Source: Trichocoleus desertorum NBK24 (GTDB lineage Bacteria > Cyanobacteriota > Cyanobacteriia > FACHB-46). From it: 64,000 nucleotides of DNA. How positions within the stretch are numbered: position 1 is the stretch's first letter; each line of letters starts with the position of its first letter. The notes beneath the pieces were generated by a model. The model was not told the origin of the DNA. It ran no database searches and worked only from the letters and a program-made list of their open reading frames with translations. Shown here piece after piece: positions 7,984 through 17,343 of this stretch. A program made the translations under genes and the position numbers. The DNA lies in the NCBI RefSeq assembly GCF_030409055.1, contig NZ_CP116619.1, forward strand, positions 278,705 to 342,704, written 5' to 3'.

Positions 7984-8994
7984 ATGGTACAAGCTGCCGA
8001 CCATCTCATTGCTCGTCGCACCTTTGATGCACAAACCCTCGTCACCGCATTTCCACCTCGTTTTTACGACCCTAACAAACAGCTCGTCTACACGATCGCC
8101 TGCCCGCCAGAAACGGTGCATCAAGGCCAAATCATCTTTTCTCGCTGGCGCAAAATCAGCCTGCCTGAAACCCTAGATCCCGCCGAACCCCAAACGGTCT
8201 ATGAGCCAAGGCCAGACTATTTTGGTTATGAACCATCACCGCCTGGTAGTTCTGCGGTGGAGTGGTATCTCAACTTTGCCCATTACGACTTATTTTGTGC
8301 CTACGATGGGCCTTTATTTGCTCAAGATGAGATGCAAGTCGCAGAGCATCCAGCGTTAGGCTCACTCCGAGAAGCCTTGCTAGATTCTGACTTAGAACCT
8401 CTCACTGTCGAGAATGGTGAACCTACACCTGCGCTGATTATGGGAGTCGAGCGACGTTGCGCGATCGCCACAGAGCCTAACCCAGAGCGCGATCGCCCCT
8501 ACGGTCTTTACGGCAACAACTTTGCTTTAGCGAGTGCCGCAGCCATTGAACAAGCAACCCAAATGCTGAATCCACCCACACTCACCAACATCCTGGCAAT
8601 GGAAGCCCCAGCGGGTGGTTATGGCAGCTACAAGCTCAAAGAGATTGAATATATTCTCAGCACAGCCTTTACAGGATTTACCGCAGCCCGCATCGAATCG
8701 CAGCTCAATGTAGACCCCACCTACCCAGTCATCATCCACACCGGATTTTGGGGCTGTGGAGCCTATGGCGGCAACCGCATCCTCATGGCCTTGCTACAAA
8801 TATTAGCCGCCCATTTAGCCCAAATCGATCGCTTAGTTTTCCACACCGCCAATCCCAGCGGTACAGAGGACTTTAACAAGGCCGTGGAAATCATGCAGCA
8901 CTTAGCGCCAGAAGAAAGCTCAGTCAAAGGTTCAGATTTGATTCAAGAGATTGAAGCTATGAAGTTCCAGTGGGGTATCAGCGACGGTAACTAG
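7984..8994 (+). CDS. Divergent PARG-like (poly(ADP-ribose) glycohydrolase-fold) protein
   Basis: This 336-aa protein carries a C-terminal block, TGFWGCGAYGGNRILMALLQ (near residue 257), very close to the conserved PARG segment TGNWGCGAFGGD with its following helix. An earlier segment, AQDEMQVAEHPALGSL (residues 113-128), lines up with the PARG catalytic QEE motif as Gln114-Asp115-Glu116, so the second acidic residue is Glu as in active enzymes. The usual GGG loop before it is not evident. The assignment comes from motif recognition. It predicts removal of ADP-ribose or binding of an ADP-ribose-like ligand, but activity is not established. No ADP-ribosyltransferase gene is nearby. Confidence 0.6.
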   Translation: MVQAADHLIARRTFDAQTLVTAFPPRFYDPNKQLVYTIACPPETVHQGQIIFSRWRKISLPETLDPAEPQTVYEPRPDYFGYEPSPPGSSAVEWYLNFAHYDLFCAYDGPLFAQDEMQVAEHPALGSLREALLDSDLEPLTVENGEPTPALIMGVERRCAIATEPNPERDRPYGLYGNNFALASAAAIEQATQMLNPPTLTNILAMEAPAGGYGSYKLKEIEYILSTAFTGFTAARIESQLNVDPTYPVIIHTGFWGCGAYGGNRILMALLQILAAHLAQIDRLVFHTANPSGTEDFNKAVEIMQHLAPEESSVKGSDLIQEIEAMKFQWGISDGN

Positions 8995-9091
8995 AGCTTT
9001 GGTGCTAAAGCGATCGCTAATTTGCTCTAATTTGCCTGATTTCCTCCTCAAACACCTGTAGAGTCACTTGGTTTATTTTGAGGAAATAAAA

Positions 9092-9457
9092 ATGGGTTGG
9101 TTAGATCGAATCTTCGGCCAAGAGAAAGCCGTTACCGCACCCGCAGCAACTCCATCCACCCCCACCGAGGCACCCCCACAGGCAACCGCTCCTGCGCCAG
9201 AAACCATTCCACCCGAACGAGTTGGCTTAAATGGCGAATATGACCAAAGCGGCTTAGCCAAACGCGTCGCCCAAGCCTTCGATCGCGACCCCAACGTTGG
9301 CGACATCGAAACCCTTTGGGTCGCCCAAACAGGCAGCACCGTCGTCCTCAAAGGCAAAGCCCCCAACGAGCCGGAACTCCAAACAATGGTCGCGATCGCC
9401 CGTGGCATCAACGGAGCTACAGAGGTTGACACCAGCCAAGTTACGATCGGCGAATAA
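9092..9457 (+). CDS. BON domain-containing protein
   Basis: This 121-aa protein has an N-terminal MGWLDRIFG helix, a Pro/Ala/Thr-rich linker (residues 15-45), and a C-terminal BON domain from about residue 55. In the BON domain, LAKRVAQAF, VVLKGKAPNEPEL and the INGATEVDTSQV region match the family. BON domains usually bind membranes or envelope components and often accompany LysM domains; no LysM is seen here. ATG 9092 is chosen over an upstream TTG (9068) because GAGGAAA lies 5-10 nt before it. Confidence 0.82.
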   Translation: MGWLDRIFGQEKAVTAPAATPSTPTEAPPQATAPAPETIPPERVGLNGEYDQSGLAKRVAQAFDRDPNVGDIETLWVAQTGSTVVLKGKAPNEPELQTMVAIARGINGATEVDTSQVTIGE

Positions 9458-9522
9458 GTCCTTTGGGTTGGGATGCTAAAAGCTGATTGGAGGCTACAGG
9501 GTTGGCACTAGGATTCGCTAAG

Positions 9523-10593
9523 TTACAAGCCTTGTAAAGCTTGATGCAAGAGATCGCGATGCATTAACGCGCGATCGACTAAGGAGCGAATTTGATTAGC
9601 CGAAAGCGGCTCCCCATTGGCATAGCACTCTAACCAAGTTTGGCTGATGGTATGGGCATCATCAGGCATCACCGAATGCTCCGAACCACCGACCAAATCC
9701 CAACCTGGAATCTCTAGCTCACTCATCAGTTGGCTCACTTTAGGGTCGTAGCTGAGGGCAAAGCAGCGGCATCCCTCGGCTGCGGCCATAATTAAACCGT
9801 GGTAGCGCATGGCAATCGCCATCTCCACTCCCCGAAACACCCCTTTGAGTTGTTGTGGATCGCTGAGGCTGAGAATTTTGCTAGGCCCAGGCAGTTGAGG
9901 TTGAATCGTTTCAGCGATCGCCAAATCTTGAGCAGGTTGAAAAGGCACCAGCAAAATACAAGTTTGGGTCGCTTTTTGGAAATTAACTAAAGCCTGAGTA
10001 AATGTGGCTAGCCTTTCGGGAGTGAGGGAGGAATGTGATCGCAGAGCAACCGCTACTCGTGGTGCTGGCAAATCCCACAGTCCTTCGACAGGTTTGGTTT
10101 CCAAGGCCCAAACGGGATCAGGCGCGAGTAGAAAGGGCACTTGCCACTCAGATAAAAGGGCAGCAGAACCTTGATCTCGTACGCTCACCGCATCACAGTT
10201 GGTAAAAGCTTGACGAGCCAACCAGCGGGTAAAACTACGATTTAAGGGGCCAATTCCCTGCGCCCAAGCAATCGTTTTGAGGCCAAATCGTTGCGCTAAG
10301 CCCATCAAGCCCCCGTAATAAACTGGGCTAGCGGCACTAGTCACGTCTTGCATCAGGCTACCGCCACCCCAAATCAATACGTTGGCTTGTTTGAGGGCAG
10401 GAACTAAGACTTGAGGGGTTTTGCGATCGCAGGCTTCCACGCCATAGGCCGCCTGAGTTTGGGCAGAGTCACCCGACAGCACGATTGGGGTCACATGGTT
10501 AGGGAGCATTTGCAGCAGCGAGGCCAGTAGGGCTTCGTCTCCCCCATTGCCTTTGCCATAATAGCCACACAAGACCGCCCGAACTGATTCCAT
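9523..10593 (-). CDS. csaB: Polysaccharide pyruvyl transferase CsaB
   Basis: This 356-aa protein matches the CsaB family, which transfers pyruvate from phosphoenolpyruvate to cell-wall or surface polysaccharide as a ketal. The start CGYYGKGNGGDEA and the segments IWGGGSLMQD, AWAQGIGPLN and AMRYHGLIMAA are characteristic. In Gram-positive bacteria the product anchors SLH-domain proteins. In cyanobacteria a similar role with outer-membrane SLH porins is plausible but inferred. ATG 10593 follows AGAGG. The gene is transcribed alone, divergent from the DUF2499 gene. Confidence 0.9.
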   Translation of the reverse strand: MESVRAVLCGYYGKGNGGDEALLASLLQMLPNHVTPIVLSGDSAQTQAAYGVEACDRKTPQVLVPALKQANVLIWGGGSLMQDVTSAASPVYYGGLMGLAQRFGLKTIAWAQGIGPLNRSFTRWLARQAFTNCDAVSVRDQGSAALLSEWQVPFLLAPDPVWALETKPVEGLWDLPAPRVAVALRSHSSLTPERLATFTQALVNFQKATQTCILLVPFQPAQDLAIAETIQPQLPGPSKILSLSDPQQLKGVFRGVEMAIAMRYHGLIMAAAEGCRCFALSYDPKVSQLMSELEIPGWDLVGGSEHSVMPDDAHTISQTWLECYANGEPLSANQIRSLVDRALMHRDLLHQALQGL

Positions 10594-10716
10594 CCTCTGA
10601 CTCCCGTACTGTCAACCTTACAATACCGGAGTTCTGGAAGCGGTAGCATAAAAACTTATTGGCACAAGTTTGTGTCTGATTTGTGTCGGCCCAGGCAATT
10701 TGAGGGAGGAGCTAAT

Positions 10717-11043
10717 ATGCACGCACTTTCAATTCCTACTTGGATTATTCACATTTCTAGTGTGCTGGAGTGGATGGCAGCGATTTGGCTAATCTGGACT
10801 TATGCGGAGGTGAGCCAAAATCGGGCTTGGCGATCGCTATCGTTGGGAATGTTGCCTGCGTTGGTGAGTGCGATGTGTGCTTGCACTTGGCACTTTTTTG
10901 ATAATCTTGCCTCTTTGGAGTGGTTGGTGACGTTTCAGGCGGCGATGACCGTGGTGGGGAATTTTACGCTATTGTTTGCGGGTTGGTGGATTTGGCGGTC
11001 TAGTCGGAAGGGTGGTGTGGCGGCACCTTTGGATTCAGAATAG
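10717..11043 (+). CDS. DUF2499 (Ycf49-like) membrane protein
   Basis: This 108-aa protein has three hydrophobic segments and the DUF2499 signature: the start HALSIPTWIIHISSVLEWM, and CTWHFFDN in the middle. ATG 10717 is preceded by GGGAGGAG and is clearly the start. The DUF3593 gene follows about 240 bp downstream on the same strand. From family knowledge these two genes are often neighbours in cyanobacteria and chloroplast-related genomes, which suggests a shared membrane function. The function itself is unknown. Confidence 0.88.
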   Translation: MHALSIPTWIIHISSVLEWMAAIWLIWTYAEVSQNRAWRSLSLGMLPALVSAMCACTWHFFDNLASLEWLVTFQAAMTVVGNFTLLFAGWWIWRSSRKGGVAAPLDSE

Positions 11044-11119
11044 TTTTAGTCGTTATTTCACTCCAAAGCCCGAACCAAATCCGAACCTTTGAGGGCACCT
11101 GCCCCCAAACCCCCGCTGA

Positions 11120-11135
11120 GGGACGGCTGCGTCCC
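11120..11135. repeat. GC-rich hairpin between DUF2499 and DUF3593 genes
   Basis: GGGACG-gctg-CGTCCC forms a perfect 6-bp stem with a 4-nt loop, set in C-rich repetitive DNA (11090-11150). It could end the DUF2499 transcript or be a dispersed cyanobacterial repeat. There is no T-run after it. Confidence 0.45.
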
Positions 11136-11234
11136 CCAGACCCCCTCCAGACGAATCTAGTTGTAGGTATTTCGACATCAAGGCAAGTTCCTAATCCCCA
11201 ACTCCTAGCCCTTCTTTCATCCTTCCTCCCTAAT

Positions 11235-11277
11235 TCCTCACCCCCTCACTCCTCACCCCTCACTCCTCACCCCTCAC
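11235..11277. repeat. Heptanucleotide tandem repeat (STRR-like)
   Basis: About six copies of the heptamer TCCTCAC/CCCTCAC, with an occasional extra C, lie directly upstream of the DUF3593 start codon at 11286. The same heptamer family, on the opposite strand, is found inside hemW at 52689-52722. Short tandemly repeated heptamers of this kind are known from filamentous cyanobacteria. Confidence 0.75.
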
Positions 11278-11285
11278 CTCCTCCC

Positions 11286-11579
11286 ATGTCCAAAGAATCT
11301 CTCTTCGCGATCTCGCTGTTTCCCTATTTGGGGTTTCTCTGGTTTTTGACTCGGTCTGGGCAAACGCCTCGCTTGGCTTTGATTGGGTTTTATTTGACGT
11401 TGCTGTTTGTGGCGGTGACGATTCCGGCGGGGATTTATGCCAAGGTGGCTTATGGGGCGAATTTGGCAGATATTGATTGGTTACATGGGGGGGCGGAGTT
11501 TTTCTTGACTTTGTCAAATATCTTTGTGGTGATTGGGTTTCGGCAAGCGGTGGTGGAGAAACGGCGATCGCTGCTCTAA
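11286..11579 (+). CDS. DUF3593 membrane protein
   Basis: This 97-aa hydrophobic protein has about three membrane helices. The segments [20 protein letters not shown] and [17 protein letters not shown] match DUF3593. The function is unknown. It sits downstream of DUF2499, its usual partner family. Its ATG lies directly after a heptamer repeat, so no ordinary Shine-Dalgarno is visible. The rnz gene starts about 155 nt after its stop on the same strand. Confidence 0.85.
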   Translation: MSKESLFAISLFPYLGFLWFLTRSGQTPRLALIGFYLTLLFVAVTIPAGIYAKVAYGANLADIDWLHGGAEFFLTLSNIFVVIGFRQAVVEKRRSLL

Positions 11580-11733
11580 ATGCTCTCTTTGCTGTGGCAC
11601 CAGGATTCTCGGCTATAGTTGGGAAAGCAATTGGCAAGTTGCGAGAGGTGAATACGTCACCCGTCAAAACATCACTCGTCAAACCATCACCAGCCAAAAC
11701 GCCACAACTAGAAGCATTGGAGTTAACTCGGCT

Positions 11734-12690
11734 TTGCAGATAACGTTTTTAGGAACTAGCTCTGGAGTCCCCACGCGATCGCGCAATGTTTCGAGCGTGG
11801 CCCTTCGTTTACCGCAGCGGGCGGAGGTTTGGCTATTCGATTGTGGGGAGGGGACTCAACATCAGTTCCTCCGCAGTGACCTCAAGGTCAGTCAGTTGAG
11901 CCGCATTTTTATTACCCACATGCACGGGGATCATATCTTTGGCTTGATGGGGTTGTTGGCAAGTTGTGGGTTGGCGGGAAGTCCAACTCGAATCGATATT
12001 TACGGCCCCCCAGGACTGGATGAATACTTGCGGGCCAGCGGTCGGTATTCGCAAACGCACTTTTCTTATCCGATCAAGGTGCATACGGTGCAGCCGGGAG
12101 TAGTCTATGAAGACGATGAGTTTGTGGTTAGTTGTGGCCCGCTCAAGCATCGGGTGACGAGTTTTGGCTATCGGGTGGTAGAGAAGGACAGAGTAGGGCG
12201 CTTCGATGTGGAGAAGGCGAAAGCTCTTGGCATTCCTTCGGGGCCGCTCTATGGCAAGCTGAAGCGGGGCGAGACGGTGACGCTGCCTGATGGCCGCAAG
12301 ATTAGTGGAGCTGAACTCTGTGGCCCTACGGAAGCGGGTCGAAAGATCGCTTACTGCACAGACACAATTTTTTGTGAGGAGGCAGTGGAGCTAGCTCAAG
12401 AAGCGGATGTGGTAATTCATGAGGCTACGTTTGCTCACCAGGATGCAGAGTTGGCTTATCAACGCTTACATTCCACTTCGACAATGGCGGCTCAAGTGGC
12501 GCTAGCGGCTCAGGCGAAGCAGTTGATTATGACTCACTTTAGTCCCCGTTATGCTCCGGGCAACGCGATTCAATTGAGTGATTTGCAAGAGGAAGCGCGG
12601 GCTATTTTCCCTAATACCCAGATGGCCTACGACTTCTTTACCTATGAAGTCCCACGACGGCAAGCGACAGAACTAGTGTCGACTCCTTAG
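11734..12690 (+). CDS. rnz: Ribonuclease Z (tRNA 3' endonuclease)
   Basis: This 318-aa protein is a metallo-beta-lactamase-fold RNase Z that removes 3' trailers from tRNA precursors. Visible motifs are the opening [15 protein letters not shown], the zinc motif [10 protein letters not shown], the exosite region [25 protein letters not shown], and the late MTHFSPRY. The length matches the family. The start is taken as TTG 11734 (residues MQITFLG), because homology begins there and GGAG lies about 12 nt upstream. The frame stays open upstream to 11533, but that part overlaps DUF3593 and contains a low-complexity stretch. Confidence 0.93.
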   Translation: MQITFLGTSSGVPTRSRNVSSVALRLPQRAEVWLFDCGEGTQHQFLRSDLKVSQLSRIFITHMHGDHIFGLMGLLASCGLAGSPTRIDIYGPPGLDEYLRASGRYSQTHFSYPIKVHTVQPGVVYEDDEFVVSCGPLKHRVTSFGYRVVEKDRVGRFDVEKAKALGIPSGPLYGKLKRGETVTLPDGRKISGAELCGPTEAGRKIAYCTDTIFCEEAVELAQEADVVIHEATFAHQDAELAYQRLHSTSTMAAQVALAAQAKQLIMTHFSPRYAPGNAIQLSDLQEEARAIFPNTQMAYDFFTYEVPRRQATELVSTP

Positions 12691-12704
12691 ATGCTTTTAG
12701 TTAC

Positions 12705-13163
12705 CTAACTCGCTCTCGACTCGTTTTCTTCGGCTGCTGCCTGATGGCGCTGGCTTTTCATTAGACGATCGCGAATTTCAATCAACCGAGATTGGCTACT
12801 GATGGGGGCGCGGGGCATGGGCACTTCCATGTTGGGCCAACTCGGTAGGTCGATGCAGGGACACTCTAGGTCAGGGGTGCCAATGGTAGGCATGGGCACT
12901 GGCATGGAGCAACGGGCACAACCCATAACGTCCCAAGCAGGGGAAAGCAATTCGGCGATGGTTTGGTGGGTGCCTTCTAAATAGCAGTCGCCCGATACTG
13001 GAGCGCGAACCAGTTGCCAGCAATCTTCAAACTCTTGGCTGTAGCGATCGCCTTGAATGACAGGTTGCGGCAGTAAAGCAATTTGACCATTATCAATAGC
13101 GACTTTTTTACCTAACTGAAACCAGTAAGCCAAATACTGTCTAACTTGATGTTCCGATGCCAT
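12705..13163 (-). CDS. Conserved hypothetical protein with Cys-x-x-Cys and Pro/Met-rich tail
   Basis: This 152-aa protein is not assigned to a named family. The N-terminal 90 residues look globular (QYLAYWFQLGKKVAI, FEDCWQLVRAP). The middle contains a GCARCSMPVP motif followed by a second Cys pair (LECPCID), which could bind a metal. The tail is charged and helical. ATG 13163 is preferred over a TTG four codons upstream. It converges with rnz and lies alone. It resembles uncharacterised cyanobacterial proteins, and no function is proposed. Confidence 0.65.
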   Translation of the reverse strand: MASEHQVRQYLAYWFQLGKKVAIDNGQIALLPQPVIQGDRYSQEFEDCWQLVRAPVSGDCYLEGTHQTIAELLSPAWDVMGCARCSMPVPMPTIGTPDLECPCIDLPSWPNMEVPMPRAPISSQSRLIEIRDRLMKSQRHQAAAEENESRAS

Positions 13164-13401
13164 AAGTGCAACCAACCCTTGGTTTTACCAAGTCCTAAAG
13201 GGGTAATACTGCTTAATAAATTGATTCAACTTGCTTAAATTTATGGCACGTGTTTTAACATCTAGACTTCTCACTTAAGGTTGAGCTTTAAGCCGCAAAA
13301 GTCTTTCAGAGTAGGGATCTACTTGTGCGATCGCTTCTTTGTTTGATTATAATTCTCGCAACTCAGCTTAAGCTCTCAGCTACTAATATCTTCAGAATTA
13401 A

Positions 13402-13989
13402 TTACGATTTATCTCCAGCACTCTCCAGCGCTTGAGGCAGTGCTGTCCCTAAATGGGTCAAGTTAAGCACATAGCCGCCCGTTACTAAATAGACAGCACT
13501 CGCGATCGCACCAATATGCCGGACTAGAGTTCCGAGGCGATCGCGGAAAGTCCGCCCGACTGGGTAAGCAGGCACCACGCCCCAACCTGTTTCTTCTGCC
13601 ACGAAAATGATTTGACTCTGGGTTTGTTGCAAGCTGTGCAGCAAAGTTTGTTGGGTTTGCACCCAAGCTGTCTCATCTTGCTCTAGGAAGTTGGCAAGCC
13701 AAGTGCCAAGGGAGTCTACTAGCAAGCAGACGTTAGGTGGTGCCTGCTGAATCACTCTGGCTAGGTCAAAGGGTTCTTGAATCGTTTGCCACGTTTCTGG
13801 ACGGCGATCGCGATGGCGTTCAATCCGGGCTTGCCATTCTAGGTCGTCAGGATTCGTTTGGGCGGTAGCGACATAAATCACAGCTTTGCCTGACTGCATA
13901 GCTAGTGCTTCTGCCCATTCACTTTTACCAGAGCGAGCAGGCCCAGTCACCAAGCACAAAGAATCAGGCGGATCGGGCGGCAAGCTCAT
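13402..13989 (-). CDS. cobU: Adenosylcobinamide kinase / adenosylcobinamide-phosphate guanylyltransferase
   Basis: This 195-aa protein phosphorylates adenosylcobinamide and then transfers GMP to it, in the late nucleotide-loop assembly steps of cobalamin synthesis. The Walker A motif reads TGPARSGKSEWAE, followed by YVATAQTNPDDLEWQARIERH, with the active-site His in the RHRDRRP region, and by the Walker B-like LLVDSLGTWLAN. ATG 13989 is chosen over a TTG two codons upstream. No other cobalamin gene lies in the window, so it is an isolated pathway gene here. Confidence 0.93.
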   Translation of the reverse strand: MSLPPDPPDSLCLVTGPARSGKSEWAEALAMQSGKAVIYVATAQTNPDDLEWQARIERHRDRRPETWQTIQEPFDLARVIQQAPPNVCLLVDSLGTWLANFLEQDETAWVQTQQTLLHSLQQTQSQIIFVAEETGWGVVPAYPVGRTFRDRLGTLVRHIGAIASAVYLVTGGYVLNLTHLGTALPQALESAGDKS

Positions 13990-14293
13990 CGCCAAGCCTC
14001 GGAATAGAGGGGTGAGTGGGTCATACGGAGATTTTTAAAGGATTTTCAGGAGTGTTTTGGAATTGCTCAAAACCAGATTACTCAAACTCAGAGAAAATTT
14101 TAAGCTTCTGCGATCGCCAACAGTTACAATTGCCGTCAAGTACAATGCCGTCAAGGTTAATCTCAGTTAAATCGCTCAAATCGCTTGCCGAGCCAAAAAG
14201 CTACGATAAACTCAACTCCTAACCAGAGAAATTTCGGCAGAGAAGTGAGTGTTATGCATCAGGGCGGATTTCTAGGAGTAATGTAACGAAATT

Positions 14294-15013
14294 ATGAAAC
14301 CAGATCTACAACGAATTGAAGCGACCCTTCATCAGTTAAAAAGCCCCGCTGCTGCATCGGGTCAACCTGCCTCTTCTGGAAATCGCGCCTTTTCGTTTAC
14401 GGTTGGCTCCAAGCCTCATCATGCGGCTCCAGGTCAGACTGCGATCGCGGTACAACCCTTTCCTGCTGACCACCAAAAGGCTCCCAGCCTGCCCAGGCTC
14501 AAGGTTCCTAACTTCACCAGTCATCGCCATTCTGCCAATCCCGCTCTGGCCCTGAACTTACTGAAGGAAATTGAAGGGATTGCTTCCGGTTGGCATACAG
14601 CGCTCAATCAAGTGGTGCAACAAATTCAAGAGCTTTACCTGGAAGGGCCAATCGTGGACGGTTGGCTGGAGTCTCACCCCCGCAAGCCGAGCGCAGAATC
14701 TGAGGAAACCGCAGGAGTACAGCCCGCAGAAGTAGACTCGCTGATGAGCTATGTGGCAGAACTTTGCGACCTACCGCAAGCTAACGTGACTTGTGAATCT
14801 CCTCAACCCGGTTATCAACTCTGTGGTCTGGATGCAGATGGCAAAGTTTGGGCCAAGCCTTGTCCACCAGAGCAAGTTGCCAGTGTTGGGTTAGCGATCG
14901 CCCGTCACCAACGCCTGCGCCAACTCCTGGCTCGTAAGCGGCAATTAGAAGCGCGTCTGGGTCGCCTCGCCAAAACGCTAATTGTGCTTCACAGTCACTT
15001 ACAAGAACAGTAA
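14294..15013 (+). CDS. Conserved hypothetical protein, C-terminal coiled coil
   Basis: This 239-aa protein has no recognised family. Residues 1-80 are low complexity and Ala/Pro-rich. The middle (about 85-130) is helical (LNLLKEIEGIASGWHTALNQ). A compact segment (150-190) carries CDLPQANVTCESPQPGYQL and AKPCPPEQ, and the end is a basic helix (ARKRQLEARLGRLAKTL). AGGAG lies upstream of the ATG, which supports the start. It is not clearly linked to its neighbours. Confidence 0.6.
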   Translation: MKPDLQRIEATLHQLKSPAAASGQPASSGNRAFSFTVGSKPHHAAPGQTAIAVQPFPADHQKAPSLPRLKVPNFTSHRHSANPALALNLLKEIEGIASGWHTALNQVVQQIQELYLEGPIVDGWLESHPRKPSAESEETAGVQPAEVDSLMSYVAELCDLPQANVTCESPQPGYQLCGLDADGKVWAKPCPPEQVASVGLAIARHQRLRQLLARKRQLEARLGRLAKTLIVLHSHLQEQ

Positions 15014-15246
15014 GTGCTGACTGGTCAAGGCTTTGACTCTATTTTCATGCCTACTTTGCTTCAGTTAACTCGTCGGATCTTTGCTCTAGTTCAAATATCT
15101 TCATCAAAAATTGACTCAGTAATTGTGGGTTTATGAGGTAAATAGAAATAGCTGAGACAGCCACTTTGTAGCTGAGTTGTCACTGAATCAAGTGCATCGC
15201 TCAGTATCAGTAAGTGTTTAGAGCTGACTTGCAGGAGCTTGACTAT

Positions 15247-16215
15247 ATGCCTGATCCGCAGATTTCTGCCGTAATTTGTACCCATAACCGGGAACAATAT
15301 TTGGGCGCAGCAATTGATAGCCTGCTGGAGCAGGATTTTCCTAACTTTGAAGTCATTGTGGTAGACAACGCCTCTACCGATCGCACCCGTGAGATTATCG
15401 AGGCGCGTTTATCCGATCCGCGATTGCAATACATTTATGAGTCAGTTCCAGGTCTCTCAGTGGCTCGCAATACAGGCGCGAAGGTAGCGAAGAGTGACCT
15501 CATTGCCTATTTAGACGATGATGCGGAAGCGAGTCCGGGATGGTTGAGTGCGCTTTACCGAGCGTACCAAAGCAATGAAAAACTCGCGATCGCGGGAGGC
15601 AAAGTAACGCTACTCTGGCCCCCTAATGTCACGGCTCCCCGTTGGTTATCTCCAGGATTGGCAGCAAATTTGGGCGACTACGACCTAGGCGATACGATCG
15701 TAGAAATCCAAAATCCTAATCTGACCCCACGCGGCCTCAATTATTCAGTGCGTCGGTCGTTCTTAGAGCAAATTGGCGGTTTTGATGTCAATTTGGGGCG
15801 CGTGGGCAAAAATCTACTCTCCAACGAGGAACTCTACCTCACCGAGCAAGCCCTAAAGCGGGGCTGGCAAGTTGCTTACATTCCCGATGCGTTGGTGGCT
15901 CACAATGTCTCTTTGGAGCGCACCAAACCCGCCTGGTTCCTGAATCGAGGCTGGTGGCAAGGTATTAGTGAGCATTACCGCGAGAAAGTCACAGGCCGTG
16001 CAGGTACGGGTCAACTTAGACGGGGGGGAGAACGCCTAGTGAGAGGATTGTACAAATCTGTTAAATATTTCGCTGACCCAGCCGAGCGCTTTGATAACTT
16101 CGTCTACGCTTACTGCCAAATTGGTTATCTACAGGCGGTCATTCAGGGCATGCTAGCGGCTTCAGATCCCAAGCAACCTGAACTCAGTGCTTCAGGCACT
16201 AAGCAACCTGACTAG
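15247..16215 (+). CDS. Glycosyltransferase family 2
   Basis: This 322-aa GT-A-fold enzyme probably adds a sugar to a surface polysaccharide. SAVICTHNREQYLGAAIDSL and VVDNASTDRT form the nucleotide-sugar site, LDDDAEASPGW holds the DxD-type metal motif (about residue 94), and NEELYLTEQALKRGW is the acceptor-side motif. There is no membrane span. ATG 15247 follows AGGAG. It opens a run of four same-strand carbohydrate genes (GT2, epimerase, GT2, acyltransferase). The set resembles hormogonium-polysaccharide loci, but this is only an inference. Confidence 0.88.
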   Translation: MPDPQISAVICTHNREQYLGAAIDSLLEQDFPNFEVIVVDNASTDRTREIIEARLSDPRLQYIYESVPGLSVARNTGAKVAKSDLIAYLDDDAEASPGWLSALYRAYQSNEKLAIAGGKVTLLWPPNVTAPRWLSPGLAANLGDYDLGDTIVEIQNPNLTPRGLNYSVRRSFLEQIGGFDVNLGRVGKNLLSNEELYLTEQALKRGWQVAYIPDALVAHNVSLERTKPAWFLNRGWWQGISEHYREKVTGRAGTGQLRRGGERLVRGLYKSVKYFADPAERFDNFVYAYCQIGYLQAVIQGMLAASDPKQPELSASGTKQPD

Positions 16216-16246
16216 TCAACAAAATTCTGGAAGAAGGGACTTAAGC

Positions 16247-17245
16247 GTGGCACAAGCCAAACCCACAATTTTGGTCACAGGTGGAGCAGGGTATATCGGC
16301 TCCCATGCGGTCTTAGCACTGCAACAAGCGGGTTATGGAGTCGTAGTCTTAGACAACTTAGTCTACGGACACCGAGACTTGGTAGAGCAAGTGCTGAAAG
16401 CGGAATTAATTGTCGGTGATACTAGCGATCGCGCCCTCCTAGACCAGGTATTCGCCACCCACGACATTGCCGCAGTCATGCACTTTGCCGCCTATGCCTA
16501 TGTGGGCGAATCGGTAACAGATCCCGCCAAGTACTACCAAAACAACGTGATGGGGACGTTGACGCTGCTAGAAGCAATGTTAGCTGCGTCCATCAAAAAG
16601 TTTGTCTTCTCCTCTACCTGTGCCACTTACGGCGTTCCTAAAACGGTGCCGATTCCGGAGGATCACCCGCAACAGCCGATCAATCCCTATGGGGCGAGTA
16701 AGCTGATGGTGGAGCGGATATTGACGGATTTCGATGTCGCCTACGACTTCAAGTCTGTCTGTTTTCGCTACTTCAACGCGGCGGGCGCTGATCCAGGTGG
16801 CTTACTAGGAGAAGACCACAACCCAGAAACCCACCTACTGCCTTTGGTCCTCATGACCGCGCTGGGCCAACGAGAATCTGTGTCAATTTTTGGCACCGAT
16901 TACCCAACACCAGATGGCACCTGCATCCGCGACTATATCCACGTCTCTGACTTGGCTACCGCCCATCTTTTGGGGTTAGAGTATCTGCTGCAAGGTGGCA
17001 AGAGTGAAGTGTTTAATTTGGGGAACGGGAATGGTTTTTCGGTGCGGCAGGTGATTGAAGTGGCTCAACAGGTGACAGGAAAATCCATTGCAGCCATTGA
17101 GCGCGATCGCCGACCGGGTGATCCCCCTAGCTTAATTGGCAGTAGCGACAAAGCTCGATCCCGACTCAATTGGCAACCCCAATATTCCAGCTTGCATGAT
17201 ATTCTGTCTCACGCTTGGCACTGGCACCAAAAGCGCCACCCATAG
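16247..17245 (+). CDS. galE: UDP-glucose 4-epimerase
   Basis: This 332-aa SDR-family enzyme interconverts UDP-glucose and UDP-galactose. Motifs: the NAD-binding VTGGAGYIGSHAV, VLDNLVYGHRD, the catalytic SSTCATYG with Y-x-x-x-K in NPYGASKLMVE, RYFNAAGADP, and the late RRPGDP. The start is taken as GTG 16247 (residues MAQAKPTIL), preceded by AAGGGA. An upstream in-frame start (16187) would overlap the glycosyltransferase. Within the cluster it probably supplies UDP-galactose or a related sugar for the glycan. Confidence 0.92.
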   Translation: MAQAKPTILVTGGAGYIGSHAVLALQQAGYGVVVLDNLVYGHRDLVEQVLKAELIVGDTSDRALLDQVFATHDIAAVMHFAAYAYVGESVTDPAKYYQNNVMGTLTLLEAMLAASIKKFVFSSTCATYGVPKTVPIPEDHPQQPINPYGASKLMVERILTDFDVAYDFKSVCFRYFNAAGADPGGLLGEDHNPETHLLPLVLMTALGQRESVSIFGTDYPTPDGTCIRDYIHVSDLATAHLLGLEYLLQGGKSEVFNLGNGNGFSVRQVIEVAQQVTGKSIAAIERDRRPGDPPSLIGSSDKARSRLNWQPQYSSLHDILSHAWHWHQKRHP

Positions 17246-17343
17246 ACCGCGATCGCTCTAGTCCGGTTCGTTCTGATCTTGTCTCCTCTGGTTCCGTTCA
17301 CTCTGGTTTCGTTCACCCTTCGTTCACTTTGGGCATTGTTAAC

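Noticed and set aside
11260..11697. Minus-strand 145-codon frame opposite DUF3593 and rnz.
   Set aside because: Low-complexity Pro/Ser/Thr translation opposite two real genes; no supporting motif.
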